Below, in pieces: positions 1 to 9,083 of a stretch of 64,000 bases of DNA. A program made the position numbers and the translations under genes. The DNA lies in contig JACKOD010000006.1 in NCBI GenBank assembly GCA_024234505.1, forward strand, positions 304,214 to 368,213. The letters are read 5' to 3'. This DNA is from Hahellaceae bacterium (GTDB taxonomy: Bacteria > Pseudomonadota > Gammaproteobacteria > Pseudomonadales > Oleiphilaceae). How positions within the stretch are numbered: the first letter of the stretch is position 1; the number at the start of each line of letters is the position of its first letter. The notes under the pieces were generated by a model. It saw only the letters and a list, made by a program, of their open reading frames with translations. It did not search any database and was not told the DNA's origin.

Positions 1-3000
1 TCGTATTGACTATATTTTAGCCGACGCGTCACCGCAGCTGATCGTGACGCAGGAGTCGCTCGCTAACCGTCTGGGAGAGGTTCCATGGATTACTCTGTCG
101 GATGAGGCTGTCAATAGCAGCCCTCTGTCTGCCCCCGGCGTTCATGTAGAGCCATCGCAGTTGGCTTATATTATTTACACGTCCGGCTCTACCGGCAAAC
201 CTAAAGGCGCCATGATTGAGCACGGCGGGTTTGCGAATCTGCTGAAGGCCAAGCGTGTTGTTTATGCGTTGTCTGCGGCGGATAGCGTGCTGCAGTTTGC
301 CTCCATGAATTTTGATGCGTCTTTATCCGAGATTGCAGCGGCGCTGGAAGCCGGTGCCAGACTTTGCATGGCGAGCAAGATGGAAATGCTGGGAGACAAT
401 CTCCTGAAAACGCTGCGGCAAAATAAAATCACCTGGGCGATTTTACCCCCGGCATTGTTGGCGGTATTAACGCCGGAAGATTTACCTGACCTGAAGAAGC
501 TGGCTGTCGCCGGTGACGCCTGCTCTGCCGACTTGGCCAAAAAATGGTCGCAGGGCAGACAGTTCTTTAACGCGTATGGCCCGACCGAAACGACCATTTG
601 GGCGACCATTGCACAGGTGGATGGTTCGACCACGCCTCCGATTGGCAAGCCCATTCCCAATACCCAAACCTATATTCTGGACAAGTACCTTAATCCCGTG
701 CCCATCGGGGTGCCCGGTGAATTGCATATCGGTGGCGACGGACTGGCTCGCGGGTATCTGAATCGCCCCGACTTAACCGCCGAAAAGTTTATCCCCCACC
801 CTTTCAGTAAAGATCCGAATGCCCGCCTGTATAAGACAGGTGATCTTTGCCGTTATCTGGAAGACGGTAATATCGAGTTTTTGGGCCGGCTTGACCATCA
901 GGTCAAAATTCGTGGTTTCCGGGTCGAGCTGGGTGAAATCGAATCCAATATCCGCGAGTTTGCCGGCGTGCACGATGTGCTGGTCATCGCCCGGGACGAT
1001 TTACCGGGGCGGCAGGCGGGCGATAAACAGTTGGTAGCGTACGTGGTGCGTAAGGCCAAAAGCGCGCCGGATGCGGCCGAATTACGGGACTTTCTGAAAG
1101 ACCGTTTGCCTGCCTATATGGTGCCGGCGGCCTTTGTACTGCTGGATGCCTTTCCGCTGACGCCGAACGAAAAGATTGACCGCAAAGCCTTGCCCATTCC
1201 GGATCTGGAAGGTCAGTCCACCCGGAGTCGATTGCCGCCACGCAATGAAATCGAACGGATCATTGCCAAGGTCTGGCAGGAGTGTCTGGGGCTGAAGGAA
1301 GTCAGTGTGAACGAGAATTTTTTTGATCTCGGCGGCCATTCCTTACTGCTGGCACAGGTGCATGGGCGGTTGCCCGAGCCGATTAAAAAGCAGTTGTCGA
1401 TGGTGGATCTGTTCAAGTATCCGACCATTCAGGCGCTGGCGCACTTTCTTGAAAAAGATGAAGAAGATGATCGTCTTTTTCTGCAACAGGATGACCATGA
1501 CGAGCGGTTGAGGCTACGTCGCCGGTTAATGGAAACGTTGGGCGGGGTGAAGGTGGCCATTGTCGGTATGGCGGGGCGTTTTCCCGGTGCCGAGACGGTG
1601 GGCGAATATTGGCAGAATATCTGCGATAAGCGCGAAGGCATTACCTTTTTCACGCCCGAGCAGTTACGCAAGGCGGGGGTGCCCGATGCGCTGATTAATC
1701 ATCCTGATTATGTACCTGCAAAAGGGGCGCTTAAGAATATTTCGGATTTTGATGCCGGCTTTTTCCATTTCAGCCCCCGTGAGGCACAGATTACCGACCC
1801 GCAACAGCGGGTGTTTCTGGAGTGCTCGTGGGAAGCCCTGGAAGATACCGGTTGTGTGCCTTCCGAGTTCGATGGCCGCATCGGTGTGTATGCCGGTATT
1901 GGCATGAACCAGTACCTGATGAGTAATTTGTCGTCGCACCCGGAAGTGCTGGCACAGATGGGTGATTATCCGATTATGATCGGTAACGATAAGGATTTTC
2001 TCAGTACCCGCGTGTCTTACAAGCTGAATCTGAATGGCCCGGCCATGGTGTTGCAGACGGCGTGTTCAACGTCGCTGGTGGCGGTGCATACGGCGTGTCA
2101 GGCGCTGCTGAACCAGGATTGCGATGCCGCGCTGGCCGGCGGTGTTTCCTTTGGCCGGTTGGGGGACAACGGCTATGTGTATCAGCCGGGGATGATTATG
2201 TCCGCAGACGGCCACTGCCGGGCATTCGATGCCGAGGCCAGCGGTACAGTGCAGGGCCAGGGGTGTGGTGTGGTGCTGCTGAAACGTCTGGATGATGCCT
2301 TAAAGAACAATGATCATATTTATGCGGTCATCAGTGGTTCCGGTACCAATAACGACGGTTCCAACAAAACCGGTTATACCGCGCCCTCGGTGGAGGGGCA
2401 AGCCAAGGCCATTAATATGGCGCAGGCCAGTGCAAATATTAATCCCTGCGATATCAGCTATGTGGAAACTCATGGCACCGCGACGCCAATGGGCGACCCG
2501 ATTGAAATCGAGGCATTACGTCAGGCGTTTTTCAGGGAACCGACGGCCCGTCTCAAACGCGAGGAGGTCACTTCGAGCCCTTATCGTTGCGCCATCGGCT
2601 CGGTGAAAACCAATATCGGGCACCTGGATGCGGCTTCCGGTGTGGCGGGACTGATCAAAACCGCGAAGGCGCTGGAACAGAAAAAGCTGCCGCCAACGTT
2701 GCACTATAAAACGCCGAATCCGAAGATCGACTTTGCGTCTACGCCGTTTTACGTAAATACCGAGTTGCAGGATTGGGATAACTTTGGTTTGCCGCGCTAT
2801 GCGGCGGTGAGTTCGTTCGGTATTGGCGGCAGTAATGCCCATGTGGTGTTGTCGGAAGCGCCGAATCAGACTCCCACCGAAAATGCGCGGCCATGGCGGA
2901 TTGTGACGCTGTCTGCGCGTACCCCCTCGGCACTGGAGGCGATGACCGAGCGCTTTGTCGAGCATCTGAAAACACATCGGCATCAGAGTTTTGCCAATAT

Positions 3001-5485
3001 TTGTTACACCCTGCATGTGGGGCGGAAGGTGTTTCCGCATCGTCGTTATCTGGTTTGCCGCAATGCCGACGAAGCCATTGTGGAGCTGTCGCCGGTGAAT
3101 CCGGCTAAAGTAGTCACGTCGCATTATGTACCGCGTCCGCATCAGCTGGTGTTTCTGTTCTCCGGACAGGGGTCGCAGTACCAGAACATGGGGCAAAATC
3201 TTTATCAGGTGGAGTTGACCTTCCGTAAAGTGGTCGATGAGTGTCGTGAAAAGCTGCGGCAGAAGTTTATCCATATTTACGAAGAATTATCTGCAGAAGA
3301 CTATCGCGCGACGACCGATAAAATTCATCAAACCTACATCACTCAGCCGGGCCTGTTTATTTTCGAGTATGCGCTGGCGCGAATGCTGATGTCGTGGGGG
3401 ATTCAGCCCGATCTGATGGTGGGCCACAGTATTGGTGAATATGTCGCGGCCTGTCTGGCGGGGGTGTTTACACTGGATCAGGCACTGGAACTGGTGACGA
3501 TTCGCGGGCATTTGATTCAGGGGCTGGAATCGGGCGAGATGCTGTCGGTGAATGTGAGTGAGGAGGAGGCGCAGAAGCTGACCAATCACGATGTTTCGGT
3601 CGCGGCGGTGAATGGCGAATCGCGCTGTGTGTTGTCCGGTGCGTCGAAGGCCATTCGCTATCTGCATGAATTACTGGATCGTAAAGGCATCGAAAACCGT
3701 ATTCTGCACACGTCTCATGCGTTCCATTCGCATATGATGGAGCCAATTCTGGAACGCTTCCGTGGCTATGTGGAGCGGCGGAAACCCAAACCACCCAACA
3801 TGCCGTATGTGTCGAGCCTGACCGGAGAATTGGTGACACCGGAGATGGCAACGTCGCCGCAATACTGGTCGGATCATTTACGTTATCGCGTGCGTTTTCA
3901 TAAAGCCATGCATACCGTGTTTGCCCAACGCCAGACGATGCCGGAAGGCCGTGCCAGTCAGGGTGCTGCGGAAGCGCCCGAAGCCATGATTTTGCTGGAA
4001 GTGGGGCCTGGGCGAGTGCTCACTTCGCTGGTTCGACAGCATCCGGCCAAACAGGCACAGGACTGGATTCTGGCGACCACGCGCCATGCCTACGAAGATA
4101 TTAATGATATTGATCACATGCTGAGGGTGCTTGCGCGGTTGTGGGAGCAAGGCGTCAAAATCAACTGGGATGTGTACCATAGCCATCGCCAGCGTTATCG
4201 GGTGCCATTGCCCACCTATCCTTTTGAACGCAAAAGACACTGGATCGAGCCCCGCTTGCGGGCCTATGCCGGGCCGTCTGACGCGGCGCTGGAAAGTTCC
4301 GCATTGGAGAGCGCCGCACTGGAAAGTACGGCACCGGAGTCTAAGCCCGACGTCCTCCCGTCAGCTACGGTGAGCAACGGCCCGCGTGATGCAGTTGAAA
4401 CGCAAGTCTGGGAGATCTGGAGTCAGTCGCTGGGCTTGAAGACCCTGAGTATCTACGATGACTTTTTCGAGTGTGGTGGTGACTCGCTGTTGGCGGTCGG
4501 TGTCGCTGATAAAATCCAGCAGTGTTTTAATGTGCCTGTCGCCAGCCATTTGTTGATTCAGCATCCTACGGTGGCGGCGCTGGCTCAGTATGTACGAAAC
4601 AATATGACAGAGTCGGTCGCGCCCATTGTGCACGATACGAAAACGGCCTCTGTCGCCGCTGCCAACCCGTTGGTGGTGATTCAGCGAGGCGATCCGAGTC
4701 CGTCGGGCACAACATTGCCCCCCTTGATCATGGTTCATCCCATCGGTGGCGAAGTGTTTTTTTATCGAGATCTGGGGCGTTATCTGGGCAAGGATCAACC
4801 CTTGTACGCATTTCAGGCCCCCAGTTTGTCCGGGCAAGCCGCTCCGATAACCTCGGTGCCGCAGATGGCCGAGCTTTACATCGACACGTTGCGCCAGCAA
4901 GGTATCACGGGGCCTTATTATCTGGGGGGAAGTTCCTTTGGTGGACTGGTGGCGTATGAAATGGCGCAGCAATTATCACATCAGGGCGAGGATGTCCGGC
5001 TCTTGGTGATGATCGATACGCCGGCGCCAGAACAGATGCCGCGCAACCTGACCGACAGTGCCGCCATCCTGCAATATTTGCTGGAAGACAAGTTGAAGCT
5101 GTCACTGGAGCGTTTGCGGGAGCTGGATGAAAATGCACAGATCAATTACGTACTGGAAGAAGCGCGCCTGCAAGGTAAGGGCGATGTACTGCCGCCCCAT
5201 TTGAGCGTGTCGCTGTTCAAAACCTGGATGGCGCATCAACAGGCGACAGTGGCGTACCATCCACAACCCTATGCGCGCAAGGTGTTGTTTTTCCGGCATA
5301 CGGAGCCGATGCCTAATTTTCCGCCGCTAACGCATCAACCCTGGCAGGCGTTGGTCACCGGGCAGATTAAAGTGCATCAGGTACCGGGTACGCATATTTC
5401 GATGAACTATCCGCCCCATGTGCAGGTGCTGGCGGCGCATCTAAAACCCGAGCTGGAAGCCGCTAGACAAGCCGCACAGCCATGA
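1..5485 (+). CDS. Hybrid NRPS-PKS megasynthase, 3' part (A-PCP-KS-AT-ACP-TE)
   Basis: The reading frame is open to the left edge (first codon at base 2), so the N-terminus, possibly a condensation domain, lies outside. Numbering from the GTG at 44: adenylation domain to about residue 390 (YTSGSTGKPKG, NAYGPTET, YKTGD, NEKIDRKAL); carrier with FFDLGGHSLL; ketosynthase from about 503 with active-site Cys674 (ACSTS) and both His motifs (HGTATPMGD, NIGHLDAASG); acyltransferase with GHSIGEY (Ser1129) and HAFH, the malonyl-CoA signature; second carrier FFECGGDSLL; C-terminal thioesterase with GGSSFGG and a late GTH histidine. No KR, DH or ER is present. Family knowledge predicts one amino acid extended once by malonate, leaving a beta-keto group, then release by the thioesterase. 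By eye against PheA the A-domain pocket reads D-A-S-I-A-A-A-I-W, which does not give a confident substrate. The ACP linker (4286-4345) is a degenerate ALES/A repeat. Confidence 0.96.
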   Translation, partial: RIDYILADASPQLIVTQESLANRLGEVPWITLSDEAVNSSPLSAPGVHVEPSQLAYIIYTSGSTGKPKGAMIEHGGFANLLKAKRVVYALSAADSVLQFASMNFDASLSEIAAALEAGARLCMASKMEMLGDNLLKTLRQNKITWAILPPALLAVLTPEDLPDLKKLAVAGDACSADLAKKWSQGRQFFNAYGPTETTIWATIAQVDGSTTPPIGKPIPNTQTYILDKYLNPVPIGVPGELHIGGDGLARGYLNRPDLTAEKFIPHPFSKDPNARLYKTGDLCRYLEDGNIEFLGRLDHQVKIRGFRVELGEIESNIREFAGVHDVLVIARDDLPGRQAGDKQLVAYVVRKAKSAPDAAELRDFLKDRLPAYMVPAAFVLLDAFPLTPNEKIDRKALPIPDLEGQSTRSRLPPRNEIERIIAKVWQECLGLKEVSVNENFFDLGGHSLLLAQVHGRLPEPIKKQLSMVDLFKYPTIQALAHFLEKDEEDDRLFLQQDDHDERLRLRRRLMETLGGVKVAIVGMAGRFPGAETVGEYWQNICDKREGITFFTPEQLRKAGVPDALINHPDYVPAKGALKNISDFDAGFFHFSPREAQITDPQQRVFLECSWEALEDTGCVPSEFDGRIGVYAGIGMNQYLMSNLSSHPEVLAQMGDYPIMIGNDKDFLSTRVSYKLNLNGPAMVLQTACSTSLVAVHTACQALLNQDCDAALAGGVSFGRLGDNGYVYQPGMIMSADGHCRAFDAEASGTVQGQGCGVVLLKRLDDALKNNDHIYAVISGSGTNNDGSNKTGYTAPSVEGQAKAINMAQASANINPCDISYVETHGTATPMGDPIEIEALRQAFFREPTARLKREEVTSSPYRCAIGSVKTNIGHLDAASGVAGLIKTAKALEQKKLPPTLHYKTPNPKIDFASTPFYVNTELQDWDNFGLPRYAAVSSFGIGGSNAHVVLSEAPNQTPTENARPWRIVTLSARTPSALEAMTERFVEHLKTHRHQSFANICYTLHVGRKVFPHRRYLVCRNADEAIVELSPVNPAKVVTSHYVPRPHQLVFLFSGQGSQYQNMGQNLYQVELTFRKVVDECREKLRQKFIHIYEELSAEDYRATTDKIHQTYITQPGLFIFEYALARMLMSWGIQPDLMVGHSIGEYVAACLAGVFTLDQALELVTIRGHLIQGLESGEMLSVNVSEEEAQKLTNHDVSVAAVNGESRCVLSGASKAIRYLHELLDRKGIENRILHTSHAFHSHMMEPILERFRGYVERRKPKPPNMPYVSSLTGELVTPEMATSPQYWSDHLRYRVRFHKAMHTVFAQRQTMPEGRASQGAAEAPEAMILLEVGPGRVLTSLVRQHPAKQAQDWILATTRHAYEDINDIDHMLRVLARLWEQGVKINWDVYHSHRQRYRVPLPTYPFERKRHWIEPRLRAYAGPSDAALESSALESAALESTAPESKPDVLPSATVSNGPRDAVETQVWEIWSQSLGLKTLSIYDDFFECGGDSLLAVGVADKIQQCFNVPVASHLLIQHPTVAALAQYVRNNMTESVAPIVHDTKTASVAAANPLVVIQRGDPSPSGTTLPPLIMVHPIGGEVFFYRDLGRYLGKDQPLYAFQAPSLSGQAAPITSVPQMAELYIDTLRQQGITGPYYLGGSSFGGLVAYEMAQQLSHQGEDVRLLVMIDTPAPEQMPRNLTDSAAILQYLLEDKLKLSLERLRELDENAQINYVLEEARLQGKGDVLPPHLSVSLFKTWMAHQQATVAYHPQPYARKVLFFRHTEPMPNFPPLTHQPWQALVTGQIKVHQVPGTHISMNYPPHVQVLAAHLKPELEAARQAAQP

Positions 5486-6645
5486 AGCATCGGGCGGTAT
5501 TCTGGCGCAATCTGGTTTTTCTGCTGGGCGCCTCGCTGACGGTGATGGCTGGTGCCACCATCGCCCCGGCGTTGCCGAAAATTTATCAGGCCTTTGCTGG
5601 TGAACCTAATGTGGAATTGCTGGTTCGTCTGGTGCTGACCATGCCGGCCTTGTTCATCGGCATCGTCTCGCCACTGGTAGGGTATCTGCTGGATCGCTGG
5701 GGACGCAAGCCGGTACTGGCCTGCTGTCTGTTGCTTTATGGGGTAGCAGGCAGTTCGGGGCTCTGGCTTGACTCTCTGACGTCCATTCTCGTGGGCAGGG
5801 CATTGTTAGGTGTCGCCGTGGCCGGCATTATGAGCGGCTTTACGGCCTTGATTGGCGATACCTTTGAAGGGCAGGCGCTGAGCCGTTTCATGGGTTTGCA
5901 ATCTGCGTTTATCTCTTTTGGTGGGGTCTCGTTTCTGCTTTTGGGTGGTTTGCTGGCCGATGTGGGTTGGCATTGGCCGTTTCTGATTTATCTCGCCGCC
6001 CTGCCCTTGTTACCGATGCTGCTGTTGGCGGTACAGGAACCCAGCGCCGAGAGTCGTAAAGGCGCGGCAGGCCATCAGGTCGCCATGGATTATTCCCGGT
6101 TAGGCGTGGTTTATGTGCTGGCGTTTCTGGGCATGGCGGTGTTTTATCTGATTCCGGTGCACCTGCCATTTTATCTGCATGGGCTGACCGACATCAGTAG
6201 CGGGGGCGTTGGCGCGGTCATGGCCTATTCGGCACTGGTGACGGCGATCACGTCGGCTAATTTCGCTCGTATTCAATCGCAGTTGCCCCTGCGCAAACTG
6301 TATTACCTGCTGAACTTTACCATGGCACTGGGCTTTATCGGTTTGTGTCTGGCGAAGAGTCTGGTTTGGGTTGTCTGCAGCATTACACTGGTCGGCTTGA
6401 GTTTTGGCCTCTGGATTCCGGGCATGAATGTCTGGCTGTTGTCATTGGTGCCCGCGCGCGCCCGAGGCAAAGCCGTAGGTGGCTTCACGATGTGCTTTTT
6501 CATGGGACAGTTCTTCTCGCCATTGTTAAGCCAACTGGTGATTGGCCCCTACGGCATCGCCTCCGGCTATCTGGCCGCCGCCGTATTGCAAGTGATGATC
6601 GGACTGGTGTTTTTTGTCAGAGGCAAGCGGTTGTTCAAGGAGTAA
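5482..6645 (+). CDS. MFS transporter, probable exporter of the NRPS-PKS product
   Basis: This 387-residue protein is almost entirely hydrophobic with about twelve predicted membrane segments. The loop after segment 2 carries the major facilitator motif A in the form GYLLDRWGRKP, and a segment near residue 110-125 has the GRALLGVAVAG pattern of drug:H+ antiporters. The ATG overlaps the megasynthase stop by four bases (ATGA), so the two genes are translationally coupled. That coupling is the main reason to infer that it exports the product of the synthase or confers self-resistance. Substrate and direction are inferred from context and not visible in the sequence. Confidence 0.92.
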   Translation: MKHRAVFWRNLVFLLGASLTVMAGATIAPALPKIYQAFAGEPNVELLVRLVLTMPALFIGIVSPLVGYLLDRWGRKPVLACCLLLYGVAGSSGLWLDSLTSILVGRALLGVAVAGIMSGFTALIGDTFEGQALSRFMGLQSAFISFGGVSFLLLGGLLADVGWHWPFLIYLAALPLLPMLLLAVQEPSAESRKGAAGHQVAMDYSRLGVVYVLAFLGMAVFYLIPVHLPFYLHGLTDISSGGVGAVMAYSALVTAITSANFARIQSQLPLRKLYYLLNFTMALGFIGLCLAKSLVWVVCSITLVGLSFGLWIPGMNVWLLSLVPARARGKAVGGFTMCFFMGQFFSPLLSQLVIGPYGIASGYLAAAVLQVMIGLVFFVRGKRLFKE

Positions 6646-6701
6646 AGGGAATGGCCGGTTGTTTATTTTGTTGTTGCCGACACCAATTATGCGACTTTGT
6701 A

Positions 6702-6858
6702 GCCCGTCCTCGGGGCGCTGGGGGCGGCATTCGGGTACACCCAGCCCCTCTCCCAAATTGGGAGAGGGGCGTTAGCAATGCCCTGCGATTTCCCCGGTGA
6801 TGGGCCCCATGCCGAACCATTCCCTCTCCCCTCGGGGAGAGGGTTAGGGAGAGGGTTA
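6702..6858. repeat. Intergenic dispersed repeats (REP-like core plus CCCTCTCCC family)
   Basis: The gap between two convergent genes holds two repeat families. At 6699-6720 is GTAGCCCGTCCTCGGGGCGC, one copy of the REP-like core found at five other intergenic places. From about 6738 to 6856 it alternates CCCTCTCCC and GGGAGAGGG stretches that can fold into hairpins. The same family recurs at the right edge of the window (63918-63995). No coding signal is seen. Confidence 0.7.
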
Positions 6859-7614
6859 TAGTGCGTAGGTTTTTGCGAGATATTTCAGGATATCTGCCGA
6901 TTCAAACAGTTGTGTGTTGGTATTGGGGTCGATCAGGTAAGGTACCTGAACATTTCCATGTGCTTTAAAAAAGGCGTCGCGTTTGGTGTTGGCCAAGGGG
7001 GCGTAGGGGCCCGGTGCAAAACGCATTTTGGCTGGCCCCATGTCTGCCCACTGTTGCTTGCCGAGGTTCACCAGATGGTACGGCAGCTCCAGCTCGCACA
7101 GGCGTTCTCTTACCACGCGGGAAAAAGGGCTGGATTCAAAACTGTAAAGCGTAAGGGGCTGTTCGGCCATCCGCGCAGGTCGCGCCTGCACTCCGGCGTT
7201 GCCTCGAATTGCGGATGCCAGACGAGAGGTCAGGCGATTCAGTGTGGCGGGCTTGATTTGGGCCGGTGCCGATTTGCCACGGTATTGCTGAAACAGATAG
7301 TCGATGATCGCTGCGGCTCCCGAAACCTTTTTGCCGGTATTCTGATCGGCTAAAAAGGGTACGGTGGATTGCCCGGAAACCGCTTCTAACTGTCGCTTGT
7401 TTCGATTGCTGCCTTCAGGACAAGGCATAATCAGCACATCCAGATTCAGTTCAGTGAGAGCTTCTCTGACCAGGCGACAATCCGGGCAGCCTTCGCGATC
7501 ATAAATCACCAATGGGGAGGCGGGCTGCTCTACCGTTTTGCTGCCGCTGGTACCGCGCCAGCCTCGCAGGGTTGAGGCAAACGTCGAAGAAATAATATTA
7601 AGCGTGTGATTCAT
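6856..7614 (-). CDS. Protein with two tandem GST-N/glutaredoxin-like domains
   Basis: The 252-residue protein contains two thioredoxin-fold N-terminal glutathione-S-transferase-type units. The first (about 34-110) begins LVIYDREGCPDCRLV, with a CxxC-like pair typical of glutaredoxins, and contains STVPFL, the cis-proline loop. The second (about 155-252) begins LTLYSFESSPFSRVV, where serine replaces the first cysteine, and has NVQVPYLIDPNT and the ESADILKYL helix. No C-terminal all-helical GST domain is present. A role in thiol/glutathione redox chemistry is inferred; the substrate is unknown. The ATG has AGGA about 11 bases upstream. It is convergent with the MFS gene and stands alone. Confidence 0.8.
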   Translation of the reverse strand: MNHTLNIISSTFASTLRGWRGTSGSKTVEQPASPLVIYDREGCPDCRLVREALTELNLDVLIMPCPEGSNRNKRQLEAVSGQSTVPFLADQNTGKKVSGAAAIIDYLFQQYRGKSAPAQIKPATLNRLTSRLASAIRGNAGVQARPARMAEQPLTLYSFESSPFSRVVRERLCELELPYHLVNLGKQQWADMGPAKMRFAPGPYAPLANTKRDAFFKAHGNVQVPYLIDPNTNTQLFESADILKYLAKTYAL

Positions 7615-7898
7615 ACAATTTCGATTCCTGATGTTAGAAATAGATCCCTGGAAAAGACACCAACGTCATGAAGCGCATGACGCCCACAACCGAGCCGCCA
7701 ATAATGACCGAGTTGCGAACGCTTTTGCAATTCTTTACGAAACACGATTGCAGTTGATGTCGGGTTTCGCTATCCTCCTGCGCTCAATTTTTAACCAACT
7801 TAATTCACATTTTGCGGATTGCACTTCATCAGCCGACCGCTCGGTAAGAGGCCGGCAGGCTGAGGCGCATCCAGAACGGGGCACCCCCGGGAGAGAAT

Positions 7899-8072
7899 AT
7901 GCTGTTAGAGGCTTCCTGGCTGGCAACACTTGCCGCCATGCTGGTTATTCTGGGTTTGGGTTACACGCTGGGCGGTTTGCTCGACAGGCTGATCGAACAG
8001 GCCCGTTCAGCGCGGATCGCGCCCGACCCGACGATGCCTGCGTCAGTTGAATCCAGCGGTTTTATTGCCTAA
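7899..8072 (+). CDS. Small single-pass membrane protein, 57 aa
   Basis: A short frame starts with ATG at 7899, preceded by a GGGAGAG ribosome-binding site at six-base spacing. It encodes a 57-residue protein whose residues 6-27 form one hydrophobic segment (LATLAAMLVILGLGYTLGGL), followed by a basic stretch with two arginines and a polar tail. The hydrophobic-then-positive layout suggests an inner-membrane microprotein with a cytoplasmic C-terminus. It is not recognised as a known family. A terminator lies 130 bases downstream. An overlapping longer frame from 7631 has no such logic and was rejected. Confidence 0.5.
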   Translation: MLLEASWLATLAAMLVILGLGYTLGGLLDRLIEQARSARIAPDPTMPASVESSGFIA

Positions 8073-8098
8073 GGGCTGTTGACGTTTGCTGCCGTCAC

Positions 8099-8173
8099 AC
8101 GGTAGCGAGGGACACCACGCCCCGAAAGCTGAGCCACATTAGCCGAAAGCGCCCCGAGGTCGAGCCGCCTACC
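8099..8173. repeat. REP-like bipartite palindromic repeat
   Basis: GGTAGCGAGGGACACCACGC (8100-8119) and GCGCCCCGAGGTCGAGCCGC (8149-8168) form the two boxes of the dispersed intergenic element also seen at 42187-42258. The boxes are imperfect inverted copies of each other. Confidence 0.6.
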
Positions 8174-8203
8174 CCCGTCAGACGTGTTAATGAGCCACAT
8201 AAC

Positions 8204-8234
8204 AAAAACGCCTGCTTATTTGCAGGCGTTTTTG
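8204..8234. terminator. Bidirectional rho-independent terminator
   Basis: A 12-bp stem, AAAAACGCCTGC pairing with GCAGGCGTTTTT around a 6-base loop, has A/T tracts on both sides. It can end the small membrane-protein transcript on the plus strand and slyD on the minus strand. Confidence 0.85.
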
Positions 8235-8259
8235 CGAGTACATCACATCAGGTTGCGGA

Positions 8260-8742
8260 TCAGTGGTGATGGCCACCCGGTCCGTGTACATGGCCGTGCT
8301 CGACTTCTTCTTCGCTGGCATCGCGAATATCGGTAATTTCCACTTCAAATGTCAGGGTCTTGCCTGCCAGAGGATGGTTGATGTCGGCATCCACATTGAA
8401 TTTGCCTACTTTCAGGATGGTAACCTGACGCGGGCCTTGCTCGGTTTCTACCCAGGCAATCATGCCGGGGCGCGGTTTGCCGTGGGCGTGGAGGTGTTTT
8501 AACGGGATACGTTGTACGCCGTCCTCTATACGAGCGCCATAGGCGTCTTCGGGTGCCAGGGTAACGGTGAATTTGTCACCTACCGCTTTACCTTCCATCG
8601 CCTTTTCGAGTCCTGCCACCATGTTATCGTGACCATGCAGGTATGCCATGGGTTCGTCACCGAAAGTGGCTTCGATTTCTACCCCCTCTCCTTCACTCAA
8701 CCGGTAATGAAAGGTTACTACCTTGTTCGCTGCAATTGTCAT
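8260..8742 (-). CDS. slyD: FKBP-type peptidyl-prolyl isomerase, SlyD-like
   Basis: This 160-residue protein belongs to the SlyD/FkpB branch of FKBP prolyl isomerases. The N-terminal half has VVTFHYRLS and FGDEPMAYLHGHDNMVAGLE; the inserted flap domain carries the chaperone function; the C-terminal half returns with LTFEVEITDIRDAS. The tail HGHVHGPGGHHH is histidine-rich, as in SlyD, where it binds nickel and other metals. The start at 8742 is preferred over an in-frame ATG at 8838 because GAGGTGG lies five bases upstream and family homology begins there. The expected role is folding of cytoplasmic proteins and possibly metal delivery. Confidence 0.92.
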   Translation of the reverse strand: MTIAANKVVTFHYRLSEGEGVEIEATFGDEPMAYLHGHDNMVAGLEKAMEGKAVGDKFTVTLAPEDAYGARIEDGVQRIPLKHLHAHGKPRPGMIAWVETEQGPRQVTILKVGKFNVDADINHPLAGKTLTFEVEITDIRDASEEEVEHGHVHGPGGHHH

Positions 8743-9083
8743 GACCACCTCAATTTCATCGTGAACCCCACTGGTGTCTGTTTTCGTCTGCCCAGCGGGA
8801 AAAAACGACATTATGTGACCTGCAAACCGGGTTGGCAATTATGAACAGGGAATGTGGGCAAATTTTTGTTGATCGCTCCATGGGTACCGCAGGGGGAGAG
8901 GACCCCGTCAAAAGCTCCGGATTCCATCGGCTTGTCTGATCCGGTTACGTTACTTAACCATTTAGTTGGCAAGAAAGGTCAAGAATTTACGAGGTTAGCC
9001 GCTAAACTAAAAGTGCTTCCTGAATATATTTTTTTTAAGCCCCTGTGTTTAAAACGGGCAATCATTAATCTGAGTGGTATCCG
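8743..9083. other. Gene-free spacer upstream of slyD and the chemoreceptor
   Basis: About 340 bases between divergent genes. It must hold the promoters of slyD and of the chemoreceptor. A T-rich run lies near 9028-9038. A short frame at 8854 has no ribosome-binding site or recognisable product. I see no further element. Confidence 0.5.

Noticed and set aside
2516..3274. 252-residue minus-strand frame inside the PKS gene
   Set aside because: It is antisense to the KS-AT region with its intact catalytic motifs; arginine/histidine-rich shadow composition.
6345..6800. 151-residue frame overlapping the MFS 3' end
   Set aside because: Runs out of frame through the transporter and into repeats; no coding logic.
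7631..8050. 139-residue plus-strand frame overlapping the small membrane protein
   Set aside because: No ribosome site, no domain, low-complexity composition; the 57-residue frame in another phase has better start signals.
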